A model generated the notes under the pieces. The model had not been told where the DNA came from, made no database searches, and saw only the letters and a list, made by a program, of their open reading frames with translations. The translations under genes and the position numbers were made by a program. From Paenibacillus lupini (GTDB lineage: Bacteria > Bacillota > Bacilli > Paenibacillales > Paenibacillaceae): a stretch of DNA of 61,325 nucleotides. Positions 16,604-24,295 of the stretch are shown here, piece by piece. The first letter of the stretch is position 1. Every line of letters begins with the position of its first letter. The DNA lies in contig NZ_JAASRW010000015.1 of NCBI RefSeq assembly GCF_011761355.1, positions 1-61,325 on the forward strand. Direction: 5' to 3'.

Positions 16604-16646
16604 CTACTCGTATGTTTATGATCGATTTGAGTGGGAGGTAGTTAAT

Positions 16647-17372
16647 ATGCGAATTGCAGATGGAATTGAAATGCTGGAGCTTAATTTTGGGCCGATGACA
16701 ATCTGTCCAACGATCCTTTGGGACAAGGATGAGTGGGTGTTAATCGATACGGGGATGCCTGGAACGGCACCGGTAATTATAGAACTTGCTAAGCAAGCAG
16801 GTATTGGGGAAGTGCCGCTTAGTACCATTATTCTGACACATCAGGATATTGATCATATCGGGGGCCTTCCGGCGTTTGCGGCAGGCAAACCAGCACCTGT
16901 AGTCTACGCCCATGAAGGTGATAAAGCGGTAATCAACGGCAAACAGCCGATGCTGAAGGCAACACCGGAACGCATAGCTGGTTTGCTTCAGGCTCTTCCA
17001 GAGTTGGCACGCAGCCAATTCGAAACGATGTTCCTGAAGCCGACTAGTGAAAATGTGGATCGTACGCTGGCAGACGGTGAGGAGCTGCCTTTTGGCGGCG
17101 GTCTAACGGTTATTCACACACCTGGCCATACACCGGGGCACGTAAGCCTCTATCATAAGCCGAGCAAGACACTGATTGCCGCGGATGCGATGGTTGTCGA
17201 GAACGGGGAACTGAAAGGCCCTAGAGAGGCGGTTACGCCGGATATGGCGTTGGCGCTTCAATCGCTGAAGAAGTTTAGAGACTACGATATCGAGAACATT
17301 ATTTGCTATCATGGTGGACTGCTACAAGGCGATGGAAATAAGCATATAGCAGCGTTGACGGAGCGGGTATAG
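16647..17372 (+). CDS. Metallo-beta-lactamase-fold hydrolase
   Basis: The 241-residue protein has the binuclear zinc motif T-H-Q-D-I-D-H-I-G-G (H-x-D-x-D-H) near residues 66-75, a second His in H-T-P-G-H-T-P-G-H, and D in A-A-D-A-M. It is a cytoplasmic member of the glyoxalase II-like hydrolases; the substrate cannot be read from sequence. Start ATG 16647 follows GGGAGG. It is a single-gene unit with its own promoter and terminators. Confidence 0.85.
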   Translation: MRIADGIEMLELNFGPMTICPTILWDKDEWVLIDTGMPGTAPVIIELAKQAGIGEVPLSTIILTHQDIDHIGGLPAFAAGKPAPVVYAHEGDKAVINGKQPMLKATPERIAGLLQALPELARSQFETMFLKPTSENVDRTLADGEELPFGGGLTVIHTPGHTPGHVSLYHKPSKTLIAADAMVVENGELKGPREAVTPDMALALQSLKKFRDYDIENIICYHGGLLQGDGNKHIAALTERV

Positions 17373-17387
17373 AACGTTAAATAAAAC

Positions 17388-17428
17388 ACGCGCAAATAGC
17401 CTCGTAGGGCTGTTTGCGCGTCCTTATT
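17388..17428 (+). terminator. Terminator after the metallo-hydrolase
   Basis: A 14-bp stem (17388-17401 with 17408-17421, one G-U pair) lies 15 nt after the stop codon and is followed by T-rich sequence. A second hairpin (17478-17499) with a TTTTTCT tail follows at about 50 nt and may back it up. Confidence 0.82.
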
Positions 17429-17475
17429 TGTGAAACTGCAGGCAAAGTCATTTTGGTTAAAGAAATAATGGTGTT

Positions 17476-17503
17476 AAAAGGCGGCCAACTGGCCGTCTTT
17501 TTC
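17476..17503 (+). terminator. Second hairpin with T run
   Basis: GGCGGCC and GGCCGTC pair around an AACT loop, flanked by AAAA and TTTTT. It acts as a backup terminator for the plus-strand gene or a weak one in both directions. Confidence 0.6.
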
Positions 17504-17522
17504 TAATTTGATTTAATGAAAA

Positions 17523-17553
17523 TAAAAAGAACCACATAACATCATGTGGTTCT
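17523..17553 (-). terminator. tRNA-Arg terminator
   Basis: A perfect 10-bp stem (17528-17537 with 17544-17553) is followed on the minus strand by TTTTTATTTT. It lies 14 nt beyond the CCA end of tRNA-Arg. Confidence 0.88.
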
Positions 17554-17567
17554 GGAAGGTCATCTTA

Positions 17568-17645
17568 TGGCGCGCCACGGCGGGATTCGAACCCGCGACG
17601 CATAGTTTAGGAAACTATCGCTCTATCCTGCTGAGCTACGGGCGC
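17568..17645 (-). tRNA. tRNA-Arg (anticodon CCT) with a bulged acceptor stem
   Basis: The minus strand folds into a tRNA with D-stem GCTC/GAGC, anticodon stem ATAGT/ACTAT, loop TTCCTAA (anticodon CCT, reading AGG), T-arm GCGGG-TTCGAAT-CCCGC and encoded CCA. The 5' acceptor strand GCGCCCG pairs with the 3' strand only if one T is bulged out (CG-T-GGCGC), giving 78 nt in total instead of 77. A terminator follows directly. Confidence 0.88.
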
Positions 17646-17804
17646 ACAGTATGGTTTATTTTAGCATGGGAGGCTTGGAACATGCAACGCCGTCATTTCG
17701 TCTATTTTTATGTCAGAAAACTTATCAACAAATATATGAACGAGCATGAAACATCTAGACGACTCACACAAAAGATGGTAATTTAGTACTGTTGGTCTAT
17801 TTCA

Positions 17805-17880
17805 TGTCGAAACATGCCTAAAAATTGTGTTTTCTTGTCGACAGGTTTTTACAAACAGTCAAATGAAGAAAGCGTATAAT
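17805..17880 (+). promoter_or_regulatory. Spo0A boxes and SigH-like promoter before the Spo0E-like gene
   Basis: A perfect Spo0A box TGTCGAA (17805-17811) and a one-mismatch box TGTCGAC (17836-17842) lie 31 bp apart. The second touches a SigH-like promoter: ACAGGTTTT (17841-17849), 12 nt, AATGAAG (17862-17868), with one mismatch in each element. A separate TATAAT (17875-17880) has no good -35. The rest of the 284 bp after tRNA-Arg holds nothing else I can name. Confidence 0.55.
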
Positions 17881-17929
17881 AATTTTAATACCACATCTAC
17901 GAATATAAGGAGCGTGCCCCAAAGCGATT

Positions 17930-18121
17930 ATGGACAAAACAGACCTGCTTATACAATTGCAATCGCTGCGGCTGAAGCTTCATGAAGTAGCAGAGGCACG
18001 CGGTAGCTTGACCGATCCTGATGTTCTGGCAATCAGCGAAGAGGCTGATCAATTAATCGTTGCTTTGCAATATATGCAGCGTAACGAAGTTGCTTGTTCT
18101 TCCGTAAGGAGAAGCGAGTAA
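17930..18121 (+). CDS. Spo0E-family aspartyl-phosphate phosphatase
   Basis: The 63-residue helical-hairpin protein has the Spo0E-family signature S-E-E-A-D (S-x-E-x-D; S-Q-E-L-D in Spo0E) in its second helix, with L-x-x-L-R-x-K-L-H in the first. Spo0E-type proteins remove the phosphate from Spo0A and delay sporulation. Start ATG 17930 has AAGGAG 17 nt upstream, an unusually long spacing. The upstream Spo0A boxes suggest feedback. Its stop abuts the stop of convergent tadA. Confidence 0.78.
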   Translation: MDKTDLLIQLQSLRLKLHEVAEARGSLTDPDVLAISEEADQLIVALQYMQRNEVACSSVRRSE

Positions 18122-18592
18122 TTATTTGCGTTTATTTCTCAAATTTCTGAAGAAGTTCGTCAGCAGTGCTGCACATTCAGCTTGTAGAATGCCGCTGGTT
18201 ACTTCAGTCTCATGATTAAATCGGGGTTCCTGAAGCAAGTTCATTAGTGTACCTGCACAGCCTGCTTTAGGATCCCCCGTTCCGTATACAACCCGTTTTA
18301 CCCTGGACTGGACAATGGCGCCTGCGCACATTGGACAAGGCTCCAGTGTGACATACAGTGTACAATCCAAGAGCCGCCAAGCGCCAAGGCGCTCGCAAGC
18401 CTCTCGAATAGCGACCATTTCGGCATGTGCAGTCGGATCATGGTTAATCTCCCGTAAGTTATAACCCTTTCCGACAACTTCCCCATCTTTCACAAGGATT
18501 GCGCCGATCGGTACTTCGCCTATTTGCTCTGCTTTTTTGGCTTCCTCAATGGCGAGCTGCATCCAGGCTTGATCTTCTTGTTCACGAATCAT
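18122..18592 (-). CDS. tadA: tRNA-specific adenosine deaminase
   Basis: TadA converts wobble A34 to inosine in tRNA-Arg(ACG). The 156 residues contain the zinc-dependent deaminase motifs H-A-E (His56, Glu58) and P-C-P-M-C (Cys86, Cys89). Start ATG 18592 follows GGAGG; an in-frame TTG four codons earlier would overlap that site. In B. subtilis tadA lies directly before the SRP RNA and dnaX; here they are about 38 kb apart. Confidence 0.95.
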   Translation of the reverse strand: MIREQEDQAWMQLAIEEAKKAEQIGEVPIGAILVKDGEVVGKGYNLREINHDPTAHAEMVAIREACERLGAWRLLDCTLYVTLEPCPMCAGAIVQSRVKRVVYGTGDPKAGCAGTLMNLLQEPRFNHETEVTSGILQAECAALLTNFFRNLRNKRK

Positions 18593-18668
18593 ATTTTCCT
18601 CCAATTAACGATAAAAATCGAACATTTTCGCATTTATTCATCGAACAGATATTCGGTTGTTAACATGT

Positions 18669-18774
18669 AGTGGATAAAGTTGTGGATAACTTAACAAATG
18701 TCCACAAAAATACACACAAACTATTCTAGGGGTATGTGGATAAGTTGTTGATAATGTTAATAACTTGTGGATAA
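18669..18774 (+). promoter_or_regulatory. Dense DnaA-box cluster upstream of a sensor kinase
   Basis: Three perfect boxes, TGTGGATAA, occur at 18681-18689, 18735-18743 and 18766-18774. AGTGGATAA (18669-18677) and TGTTGATAA (18746-18754) have one mismatch, all on the same strand. ATGTCCACA (18698-18706) is a two-mismatch box on the other strand. Spacings are 12, 54, 11 and 20 bp. The cluster fills the 213-bp gap between divergent tadA and the kinase gene, ending 32 bp before the kinase start. The binding role is inferred. Confidence 0.75.
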
Positions 18775-18805
18775 CATCTGCCATACATAAAGGATGTGTT
18801 GAGCC

Positions 18806-20674
18806 ATGTCATTCAAATTCAAGTTCTCCATCTACATAATTATGATTGTTCTGGCGATGTTCATCCTTATCGTTATTTTGGACCAATATGCCGCTCTTCG
18901 CAATATGAATCGAGATATGGAGCGTCTCATGCAACAGGCTTCTAGCCAATTATCCGCGTCATTTGAACAGTATCCGGACTGGTCGGAGTCGGCAGAACTT
19001 CGTTCTGACCCGGATTTTGAGCCAAATGTTATGCAGCTGCTATTAAAAAAGCTTTACCCGGATTTAGAGGAAGTAACCGTCTTCCGGCCTGATGCCACAG
19101 GTGATTTGTCTGATCAGCAGGTTATCTATGGTACCTATAGCATCCGTGAAGCAAGTGATAAGTCTTATGCCTCGCAGGCGGTGAAGTCCGGCTTTGAGGT
19201 GCGGGAAATTAAGCTGGACGGCAAGGAGTATGTGAAAAGCTATTACAGCGACGAGAGCATTGCCCCATTCGTCATTGGCATGGTCTATGATTGTGAGGAA
19301 TATAAACAGATCATGAGCATGAAACGCTGGGATGCGATTACCTATGCAGGGATCATCCTTCTTTTCGTGCTAGTGAACAGTTATTTGTTAGCTGGATTTA
19401 TGCTGCGTCCGCTGAATGCGATCTTGTGGAAGGTCAATGAAGTATCGCTTGGCCGCTTCCAGACCGCAATCAAGGTAAGAGGCAAAGACGAATTTGGACT
19501 GCTTGCGCTGAAGATTAATGCGATGTCTCAGAATCTTAGCATCTATATGGATAAGCTGCGGCAGGCATTTGAAGATAACCGGCAGATGAAGGAGTATTTG
19601 CAGTCTTTTATAGACCATACCAGCGACGCCATCCACGTGGTAGATCTGCAAGGCAAGACGATTCAAGTGAATAAGGCTTTCGAGCAGCTGTTTGGGTTTA
19701 CGTCGGAAGAAGTCTTTGGGGAAGAAATCGAACTTATACCCGATACCCACAGGGGAGAAATGAGGCTTGTCCTTAGCTCTTTACAGGAGGGCAAGGTGCT
19801 TCCAGCTCAAGAGACTTTCCGAATGACCAAAAGCGGTGAGGTCATCCCAGTCAGTGTTACAATATCACCAATAAGGGACACGGAAGGCGTCATTCAGGCT
19901 TTCGCAAGTATTACCAGGGATATGAGAAGCCGTAACCGGATGGAGGAGCTTCTGCGCCGTTCAGAGAAGCTGACGACCGTTGGTCAGCTTGCGGCAGGTG
20001 TTGCCCATGAAATCCGTAACCCGCTTACGACACTGCGCGGATTCCTACAGATCCAGCAGCATACCGGAAAGATGAATCAGGAGCATACAGGGCTCATGCT
20101 GTCGGAACTTGACCGGATTAACTTAATTGTCGGGGAGTTTCTTATTTTGGCGAAGCCGCAGGCGACAAGGTTTGCGACAAAGGATGTCAGAGACGTCTTC
20201 CGCAGCGTCTTATCGCTGATCGACAGTGAAGGTCATTTGCATAATGTAACATTCAAGACTTCTTTTACAGAAGCAGCCTGCCTTGTCTCGTGTGAAGAGA
20301 ATCAGCTTAAACAAGTATTTATTAATCTGCTCAAGAATGGGATCGAGGCGATGCCATCGGGAGGAAGAATACACACTCATATCGCTTCGAAAAATGATCA
20401 GATTACAATCTCGATAACGGACGAAGGAATTGGGATTCCAGAAGACATGATTCCGAAGATCGGCAATCCTTTCTTCACTGGCAAGGAGAGCGGTACAGGG
20501 CTTGGAATGATGATCAGCCAGCGGATTATACATAGCCATCAAGGGTTGATGGAGATTAAAAGTCAGGTTAACGTAGGGACGACCATTATTATCACGCTTC
20601 CCGCTTTGAAAGAAGACAATGGCAGCGGTATACTAGTTGAAGGATTACTGGGTCAGAACACGAACGTCGGCTGA
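18806..20674 (+). CDS. Membrane sensor histidine kinase, sporulation-kinase-like
   Basis: The 622-residue protein has TM1 (about 7-26), an extracytoplasmic sensor domain, TM2 (about 178-198), a HAMP domain, a PAS domain (about 270-365), and HisKA with phospho-acceptor His401 in V-A-H-E-I-R-N-P-L-T-T-L-R-G-F. The HATPase domain shows N-L-L-K-N-G-I-E-A-M and G-T-G-L-G-M. The H-box is like those of the sporulation kinases, which phosphorylate Spo0F; no partner response regulator is adjacent, as in orphan Kin proteins. Start ATG 18806 follows AAAGGATG. A DnaA-box cluster covers its promoter region. Confidence 0.85.
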   Translation: MSFKFKFSIYIIMIVLAMFILIVILDQYAALRNMNRDMERLMQQASSQLSASFEQYPDWSESAELRSDPDFEPNVMQLLLKKLYPDLEEVTVFRPDATGDLSDQQVIYGTYSIREASDKSYASQAVKSGFEVREIKLDGKEYVKSYYSDESIAPFVIGMVYDCEEYKQIMSMKRWDAITYAGIILLFVLVNSYLLAGFMLRPLNAILWKVNEVSLGRFQTAIKVRGKDEFGLLALKINAMSQNLSIYMDKLRQAFEDNRQMKEYLQSFIDHTSDAIHVVDLQGKTIQVNKAFEQLFGFTSEEVFGEEIELIPDTHRGEMRLVLSSLQEGKVLPAQETFRMTKSGEVIPVSVTISPIRDTEGVIQAFASITRDMRSRNRMEELLRRSEKLTTVGQLAAGVAHEIRNPLTTLRGFLQIQQHTGKMNQEHTGLMLSELDRINLIVGEFLILAKPQATRFATKDVRDVFRSVLSLIDSEGHLHNVTFKTSFTEAACLVSCEENQLKQVFINLLKNGIEAMPSGGRIHTHIASKNDQITISITDEGIGIPEDMIPKIGNPFFTGKESGTGLGMMISQRIIHSHQGLMEIKSQVNVGTTIIITLPALKEDNGSGILVEGLLGQNTNVG

Positions 20675-20690
20675 GGGGGCTTATCCGTCA

Positions 20691-21437
20691 ATGGACAATA
20701 ATGAAGGCATGGGCACATACAGCAGCTTAATTGCAGGGGCAACGGGACTTGTTGGATCAGCACTGCTGGAGCAGCTGCTGAATGATCCAGCATGCCATTC
20801 CATTACGGTATTAGCCAGACGCCCGCTTGGCCAGGCTCAGATGGAGCCGGCTTTTAGAGCTAAGCTGCGAGTCATTATTGCGGATTTCGACCGGATGTGG
20901 GAAGCGCTTGACGATGTGTCGGTGGATGTCGTGTTTTGTACACTTGGAACGACGATGAGGACGGCAGGCTCACAGGAAGCCTTCCGCAAGGTGGATTATG
21001 ACTATCCGCTTGCCTTGGCTGAATGGGCGAATCATTCAGGTGCGAAGCATTACTTGGTTATTACGTCGATGGGTGCTTCATCCTCGTCGTCCTTTTTCTA
21101 TAATAGGGTAAAGGGTGAACTCGAGGAGCAGCTGGTGCAGATTCCGCTGGACTCGGTTCGTATATTTCGGCCTTCTTTATTGTTAGGCGCAAGACCGTCG
21201 TTCCGCCTGGGAGAAAGAATTGGCGCAGCCGTGTCGAAGGCAGTACAATGGGGAATGGTAGGCTCGCTTCGGCAGTACCGTCCAATTGCAGGAGAACACG
21301 TGGCGAAGGCCATGCGGACAGCAGCGAAGCAAGCTATGATAGAGCAAGCCAAGGAGCAGAATACGAAAGGACAGCCTGCTGTTTACACGTATTCCTCTAA
21401 TCGCATAGCGGAAATGGCAGCACAGACTACGGGGTGA
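20691..21437 (+). CDS. NAD(P)-binding oxidoreductase (TIP30/HTATIP2-like)
   Basis: This 248-residue atypical short-chain dehydrogenase has the nucleotide-binding G-A-T-G-L-V-G motif near residue 16 and a Y-N-R-V-K-G-E-L segment with catalytic Tyr and Lys. Members of this group resemble TIP30/YwnB-type proteins; the substrate is unknown. Start ATG 20691 follows GAGGGGGC 11 nt upstream, just after the kinase stop. It is followed after 6 nt by rluF, so the three genes may be co-transcribed. Confidence 0.78.
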   Translation: MDNNEGMGTYSSLIAGATGLVGSALLEQLLNDPACHSITVLARRPLGQAQMEPAFRAKLRVIIADFDRMWEALDDVSVDVVFCTLGTTMRTAGSQEAFRKVDYDYPLALAEWANHSGAKHYLVITSMGASSSSSFFYNRVKGELEEQLVQIPLDSVRIFRPSLLLGARPSFRLGERIGAAVSKAVQWGMVGSLRQYRPIAGEHVAKAMRTAAKQAMIEQAKEQNTKGQPAVYTYSSNRIAEMAAQTTG

Positions 21438-21443
21438 ACATTT

Positions 21444-22145
21444 GTGCGTATTAATAAGTTTATTAGTGAGACAGGATATTGCTCGCGGCGTGAAGCGGAT
21501 AAGCTGGTTGATAGCGGACGTGTCACGATTAACGGTGAGAAAGCAGAACTAGGAAGTCAGGCTGAGCTTGGCGATGATGTGCGGATTGACGGAAAACGAA
21601 TCGGCGAGCATAAGCATCATGTGTATATTGCGCTTAACAAGCCCATTGGCATCACCAGTACGACAGAGCTGCATATTCGCGGCAACATTGTCGACTTTGT
21701 TGGTCATCAAGAACGGATCTTCCCGATCGGCCGGCTGGACAAGGATTCGGATGGGCTCATTCTGCTTACGAATGATGGAGACATTGTGAACCCGATTCTT
21801 CGTTCAGAAGGCAAGCATGAGAAGGAGTATATCGTAACGGTTGACCGATCGATTACAGCAGAGTTCGTGAATGGAATGTCGAGTGGTGTTCGAATACTTG
21901 GAAGCATGACTCTACCTTGTCAGGTAACGAGAGTAACGGACCGCGTCTTCCGGATTATTCTGACCGAAGGCCGCAACCGGCAAATTCGCCGGATGTGTGA
22001 AGCATTTGGTTATCATGTACGGAAGCTGCAGCGAGTTCGGGTTATGAATATTCAACTGGGCCAGCTGCCAATCGGCAAATGGCGTGATCTAACGGAAGTA
22101 GAGAAAGCAGAGCTGTTCCATACGCTGGATTACAAGCCTTCTTAG
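21444..22145 (+). CDS. rluF: 23S rRNA pseudouridine synthase, RluF type
   Basis: The 233-residue protein has an N-terminal S4 RNA-binding domain (about 1-60) and a RsuA/RluB/E/F catalytic domain with G-R-L-D-K-D-S-D-G-L (catalytic Asp) and E-G-R-N-R-Q-I-R-R-M. RluF modifies the 23S rRNA position equivalent to U2604. Start GTG 21444 follows GGGGTGAA, which ends the previous gene. RluF rather than RsuA or RluB is judged from the sequence, with moderate certainty. Confidence 0.85.
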   Translation: MRINKFISETGYCSRREADKLVDSGRVTINGEKAELGSQAELGDDVRIDGKRIGEHKHHVYIALNKPIGITSTTELHIRGNIVDFVGHQERIFPIGRLDKDSDGLILLTNDGDIVNPILRSEGKHEKEYIVTVDRSITAEFVNGMSSGVRILGSMTLPCQVTRVTDRVFRIILTEGRNRQIRRMCEAFGYHVRKLQRVRVMNIQLGQLPIGKWRDLTEVEKAELFHTLDYKPS

Positions 22146-22163
22146 GCTGCATATCCAAATGAG

Positions 22164-22198
22164 AAATCCCCTGATCGAAATCGATCAGGGGATTTTTC
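22164..22198. terminator. Bidirectional terminator between rluF and motB
   Basis: A perfect 15-bp stem (22164-22178 with 22181-22195) has a T run on the plus side and lies between convergent genes. Confidence 0.88.
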
Positions 22199-22201
22199 TC
22201 A

Positions 22202-23023
22202 TCATTGTTTAGGTGTAGCAGGGACTTGCTGAGTATTCGTGGCATCGACATATTTCCGGATAATCGATACTTCAACACGGCGGTTTTTGGCGCGTCCAGC
22301 GGTTGTATCGTTGGATGCCACCGGCCGGTACTCGCCATATCCAATGGCGCTGAACCGCTCCGGCTTCAGCTTATTATTCTTGAGCAGTACATCCATGAAC
22401 CGGATCGCTCGTGAGGAGCTGAGATCCCAGTTGGACTTGAAGGACTGCGTCCGAATCGGCTGATTATCAGTGTGGCCGGATACAATAATTTCATAGCCGG
22501 TATAAGGCTCAAGCATCTTGGAGATGGCTGCTGCGAGCTCAATCGAATCCGATCTGAGGGCATCGCTGCCGGATGCAAACAACGCATTATCACTGATGGT
22601 AATCATCAGTTGTGACTGATTCAGCTTTGTTTCTAAATCGGAGGAAAGGCCGTTTTTCTTTATATATTGATCGAGCTGCTTCTTCAGCTTCTCCAGATCT
22701 TCCTGCTCTTTCTTCATCAGTTCTTGCAGAGTAGATTCGCTGTCATTTTCTTTATTTTCTGTATTGGTCTTCTTCGCGTCATCAATTTTCTGCTGGGGCT
22801 GCTCTCCCGACTTAATAATGGCCGGGTTGTCCAGAATGCCGGCTCCTGAATTAAAGGCCGCGCTGAAGGCCTCGCTCATTTGCTCGAATTTTCTGGCGTC
22901 CGTGGAGCTGGCCGCATACAATACAATAAATAGTGCAAGGAGTAGTGTTAGTAAATCGGCATATGGGATAAGCCATGATTCGTCGATATGTTCTTCGTGG
23001 TCGTCGTGCTTACGCTTTTTCAC
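22202..23023 (-). CDS. motB: Flagellar motor stator protein MotB
   Basis: MotB anchors the stator to peptidoglycan. The 273 residues have a short cytoplasmic tail, one transmembrane segment with the proton-binding Asp in P-Y-A-D-L-L-T-L-L-L, a coiled-coil linker, and a C-terminal OmpA-like domain with S-G-H-T-D-N. ATG 23023 overlaps the end of motA by 14 bp. It shares the terminator with rluF. Confidence 0.93.
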   Translation of the reverse strand: MKKRKHDDHEEHIDESWLIPYADLLTLLLALFIVLYAASSTDARKFEQMSEAFSAAFNSGAGILDNPAIIKSGEQPQQKIDDAKKTNTENKENDSESTLQELMKKEQEDLEKLKKQLDQYIKKNGLSSDLETKLNQSQLMITISDNALFASGSDALRSDSIELAAAISKMLEPYTGYEIIVSGHTDNQPIRTQSFKSNWDLSSSRAIRFMDVLLKNNKLKPERFSAIGYGEYRPVASNDTTAGRAKNRRVEVSIIRKYVDATNTQQVPATPKQ

Positions 23024-23807
23024 CAGCGCCAGCCTCCTTCTCCCTCATTGCCGCCCGTTCCGTCGGGGTGAGGAATACAGACAGCTTCTGATTAATCGCA
23101 ATTGTAGATACGCCGGATTGGATGGACAGCAGACCTTCAACCATCATCAAGCGAAGCTGAACTTCTTTCTTGGATAGACGTTTCAATTTGTTCGCGATTG
23201 GATGCCAGAGCACATAACCGGTGAAGATACCAAGCAGAGTTGCGATAAAGGCACCTGCAATGGAATGAGCGAGAGTCTCCATGTCATCCATATGTCCAAG
23301 TGCACCAATCAGACCAACTACGGCACCTAGTACACCAAGTGTAGGAGCATACGTACCAGCTTGCGTGAAGATCAACGCGCCAGCTTTATGGCGGTCTTCC
23401 GTCGCGGAGATATCTTCAAGCAGAACATCGCGGACAAAGTCCTGATCGTTGCCGTCAATAATCATACGCATGCCGTTACGGAGGAAAGTATCCTCAATAT
23501 CGTCGACCCTTGCTTCCAAAGCAAGAAGACCTTCACGGCGTGTGATGGATGCCCATTCCATAAAGTTCTCGATGAGCTGCTCGCGCGGCATTAGCTGCTG
23601 CTCTTTAATAACAATTTTGAATAGTTTTCCAACCTTGGACAGCTCCGACATCGGGAAGGCAATCATAATAGCGGCAATGGTCCCGAGGACGATAATCATA
23701 TAAGCGGCGGGATTTAACAGATTGCTTAGAGCGGCACCCTTCAGCGTCATGCCGACCAGTACCGCAACAAGTCCTAATACTATACCGATAATTGTAGAAT
23801 TCTTCAT
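23010..23807 (-). CDS. motA: Flagellar motor stator protein MotA
   Basis: MotA has four predicted membrane segments and a cytoplasmic loop, and with MotB forms the ion channel that drives flagellar rotation. The start at ATG 23807 gives the usual M-K-N-S-T-I-I-G-I opening and 265 residues; an adjacent in-frame ATG lies at 23810. GGGGTG precedes it. A SigD-like promoter and a Spo0A box lie just upstream. Confidence 0.92.
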   Translation of the reverse strand: MKNSTIIGIVLGLVAVLVGMTLKGAALSNLLNPAAYMIIVLGTIAAIMIAFPMSELSKVGKLFKIVIKEQQLMPREQLIENFMEWASITRREGLLALEARVDDIEDTFLRNGMRMIIDGNDQDFVRDVLLEDISATEDRHKAGALIFTQAGTYAPTLGVLGAVVGLIGALGHMDDMETLAHSIAGAFIATLLGIFTGYVLWHPIANKLKRLSKKEVQLRLMMVEGLLSIQSGVSTIAINQKLSVFLTPTERAAMREKEAGAGEKA

Positions 23808-23829
23808 CATGCACCCCGTCCAGTACGTT

Positions 23830-23858
23830 TTCGACAAATCTCTAGTTCTTATATCGAC
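23830..23858 (-). promoter_or_regulatory. SigD-like -10 and Spo0A box before motA
   Basis: On the minus strand GTCGATAT (23851-23858) matches the SigD -10 GCCGATAT in 7 of 8 positions, with a weak TAAT 16 nt upstream. Just downstream, 23830-23836 read on the minus strand is TGTCGAA within TTTGTCGAAAA, a full-consensus Spo0A box lying at about +8. Spo0A binding would block early transcription of motAB. Confidence 0.55.
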
Positions 23859-23977
23859 AAGTTAACGTATGGAAATTAGACTTTCAGAAATGATTTAAGA
23901 GAGAGGGCGTTAATTTTCATTAAAATGCGGTAAAATGAATGTATAGCAGATAAATTTGGTAAAGGTGGTTAACAGCA

Positions 23978-24271
23978 ATGGGCGTTAGGCACGCAAGGGA
24001 ATATGCAGATATATTGAAAGAGCTGACGGAAGCCGTCGGCGAAGTGGAAGGCAGCTATACTTTTTTTGAAATGGAAGAAGAAGAGTGGGCCGCACTTGGT
24101 GATGATGACCGTCATGAAGTAATGGAGGCGCTTGCGGACGATGTGTTCTTTGGTCTTGGCGAACAGCCGATGATCGAGGTTGGCAAAGGATCAATTACGT
24201 ACCATCCGAAGCATCATGTCATTGAAGTGTCCCATGGAGATAACGTGACGCGCATGATTCGTTTGACATAA
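23978..24271 (+). CDS. Conserved hypothetical acidic protein, 97 residues
   Basis: The protein is acidic (E-M-E-E-E-E-W, D-D-D motifs), lacks membrane segments and ends with a beta-rich H-P-K-H-H-V-I-E-V-S-H-G-D segment. I do not recognise the family. Start ATG 23978 follows AAAGGTGG. A TAAAAT at 23931-23936 could be its -10. It lies 24 bp before the EAL gene and probably shares its transcript. Confidence 0.7.
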   Translation: MGVRHAREYADILKELTEAVGEVEGSYTFFEMEEEEWAALGDDDRHEVMEALADDVFFGLGEQPMIEVGKGSITYHPKHHVIEVSHGDNVTRMIRLT

Positions 24272-24295
24272 AGGTAGTAAAGGGAGAGCGTGAGC

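Noticed and set aside
17544..17786. 80-codon plus-strand frame across tRNA-Arg
   Set aside because: It runs over a tRNA gene and its terminator.
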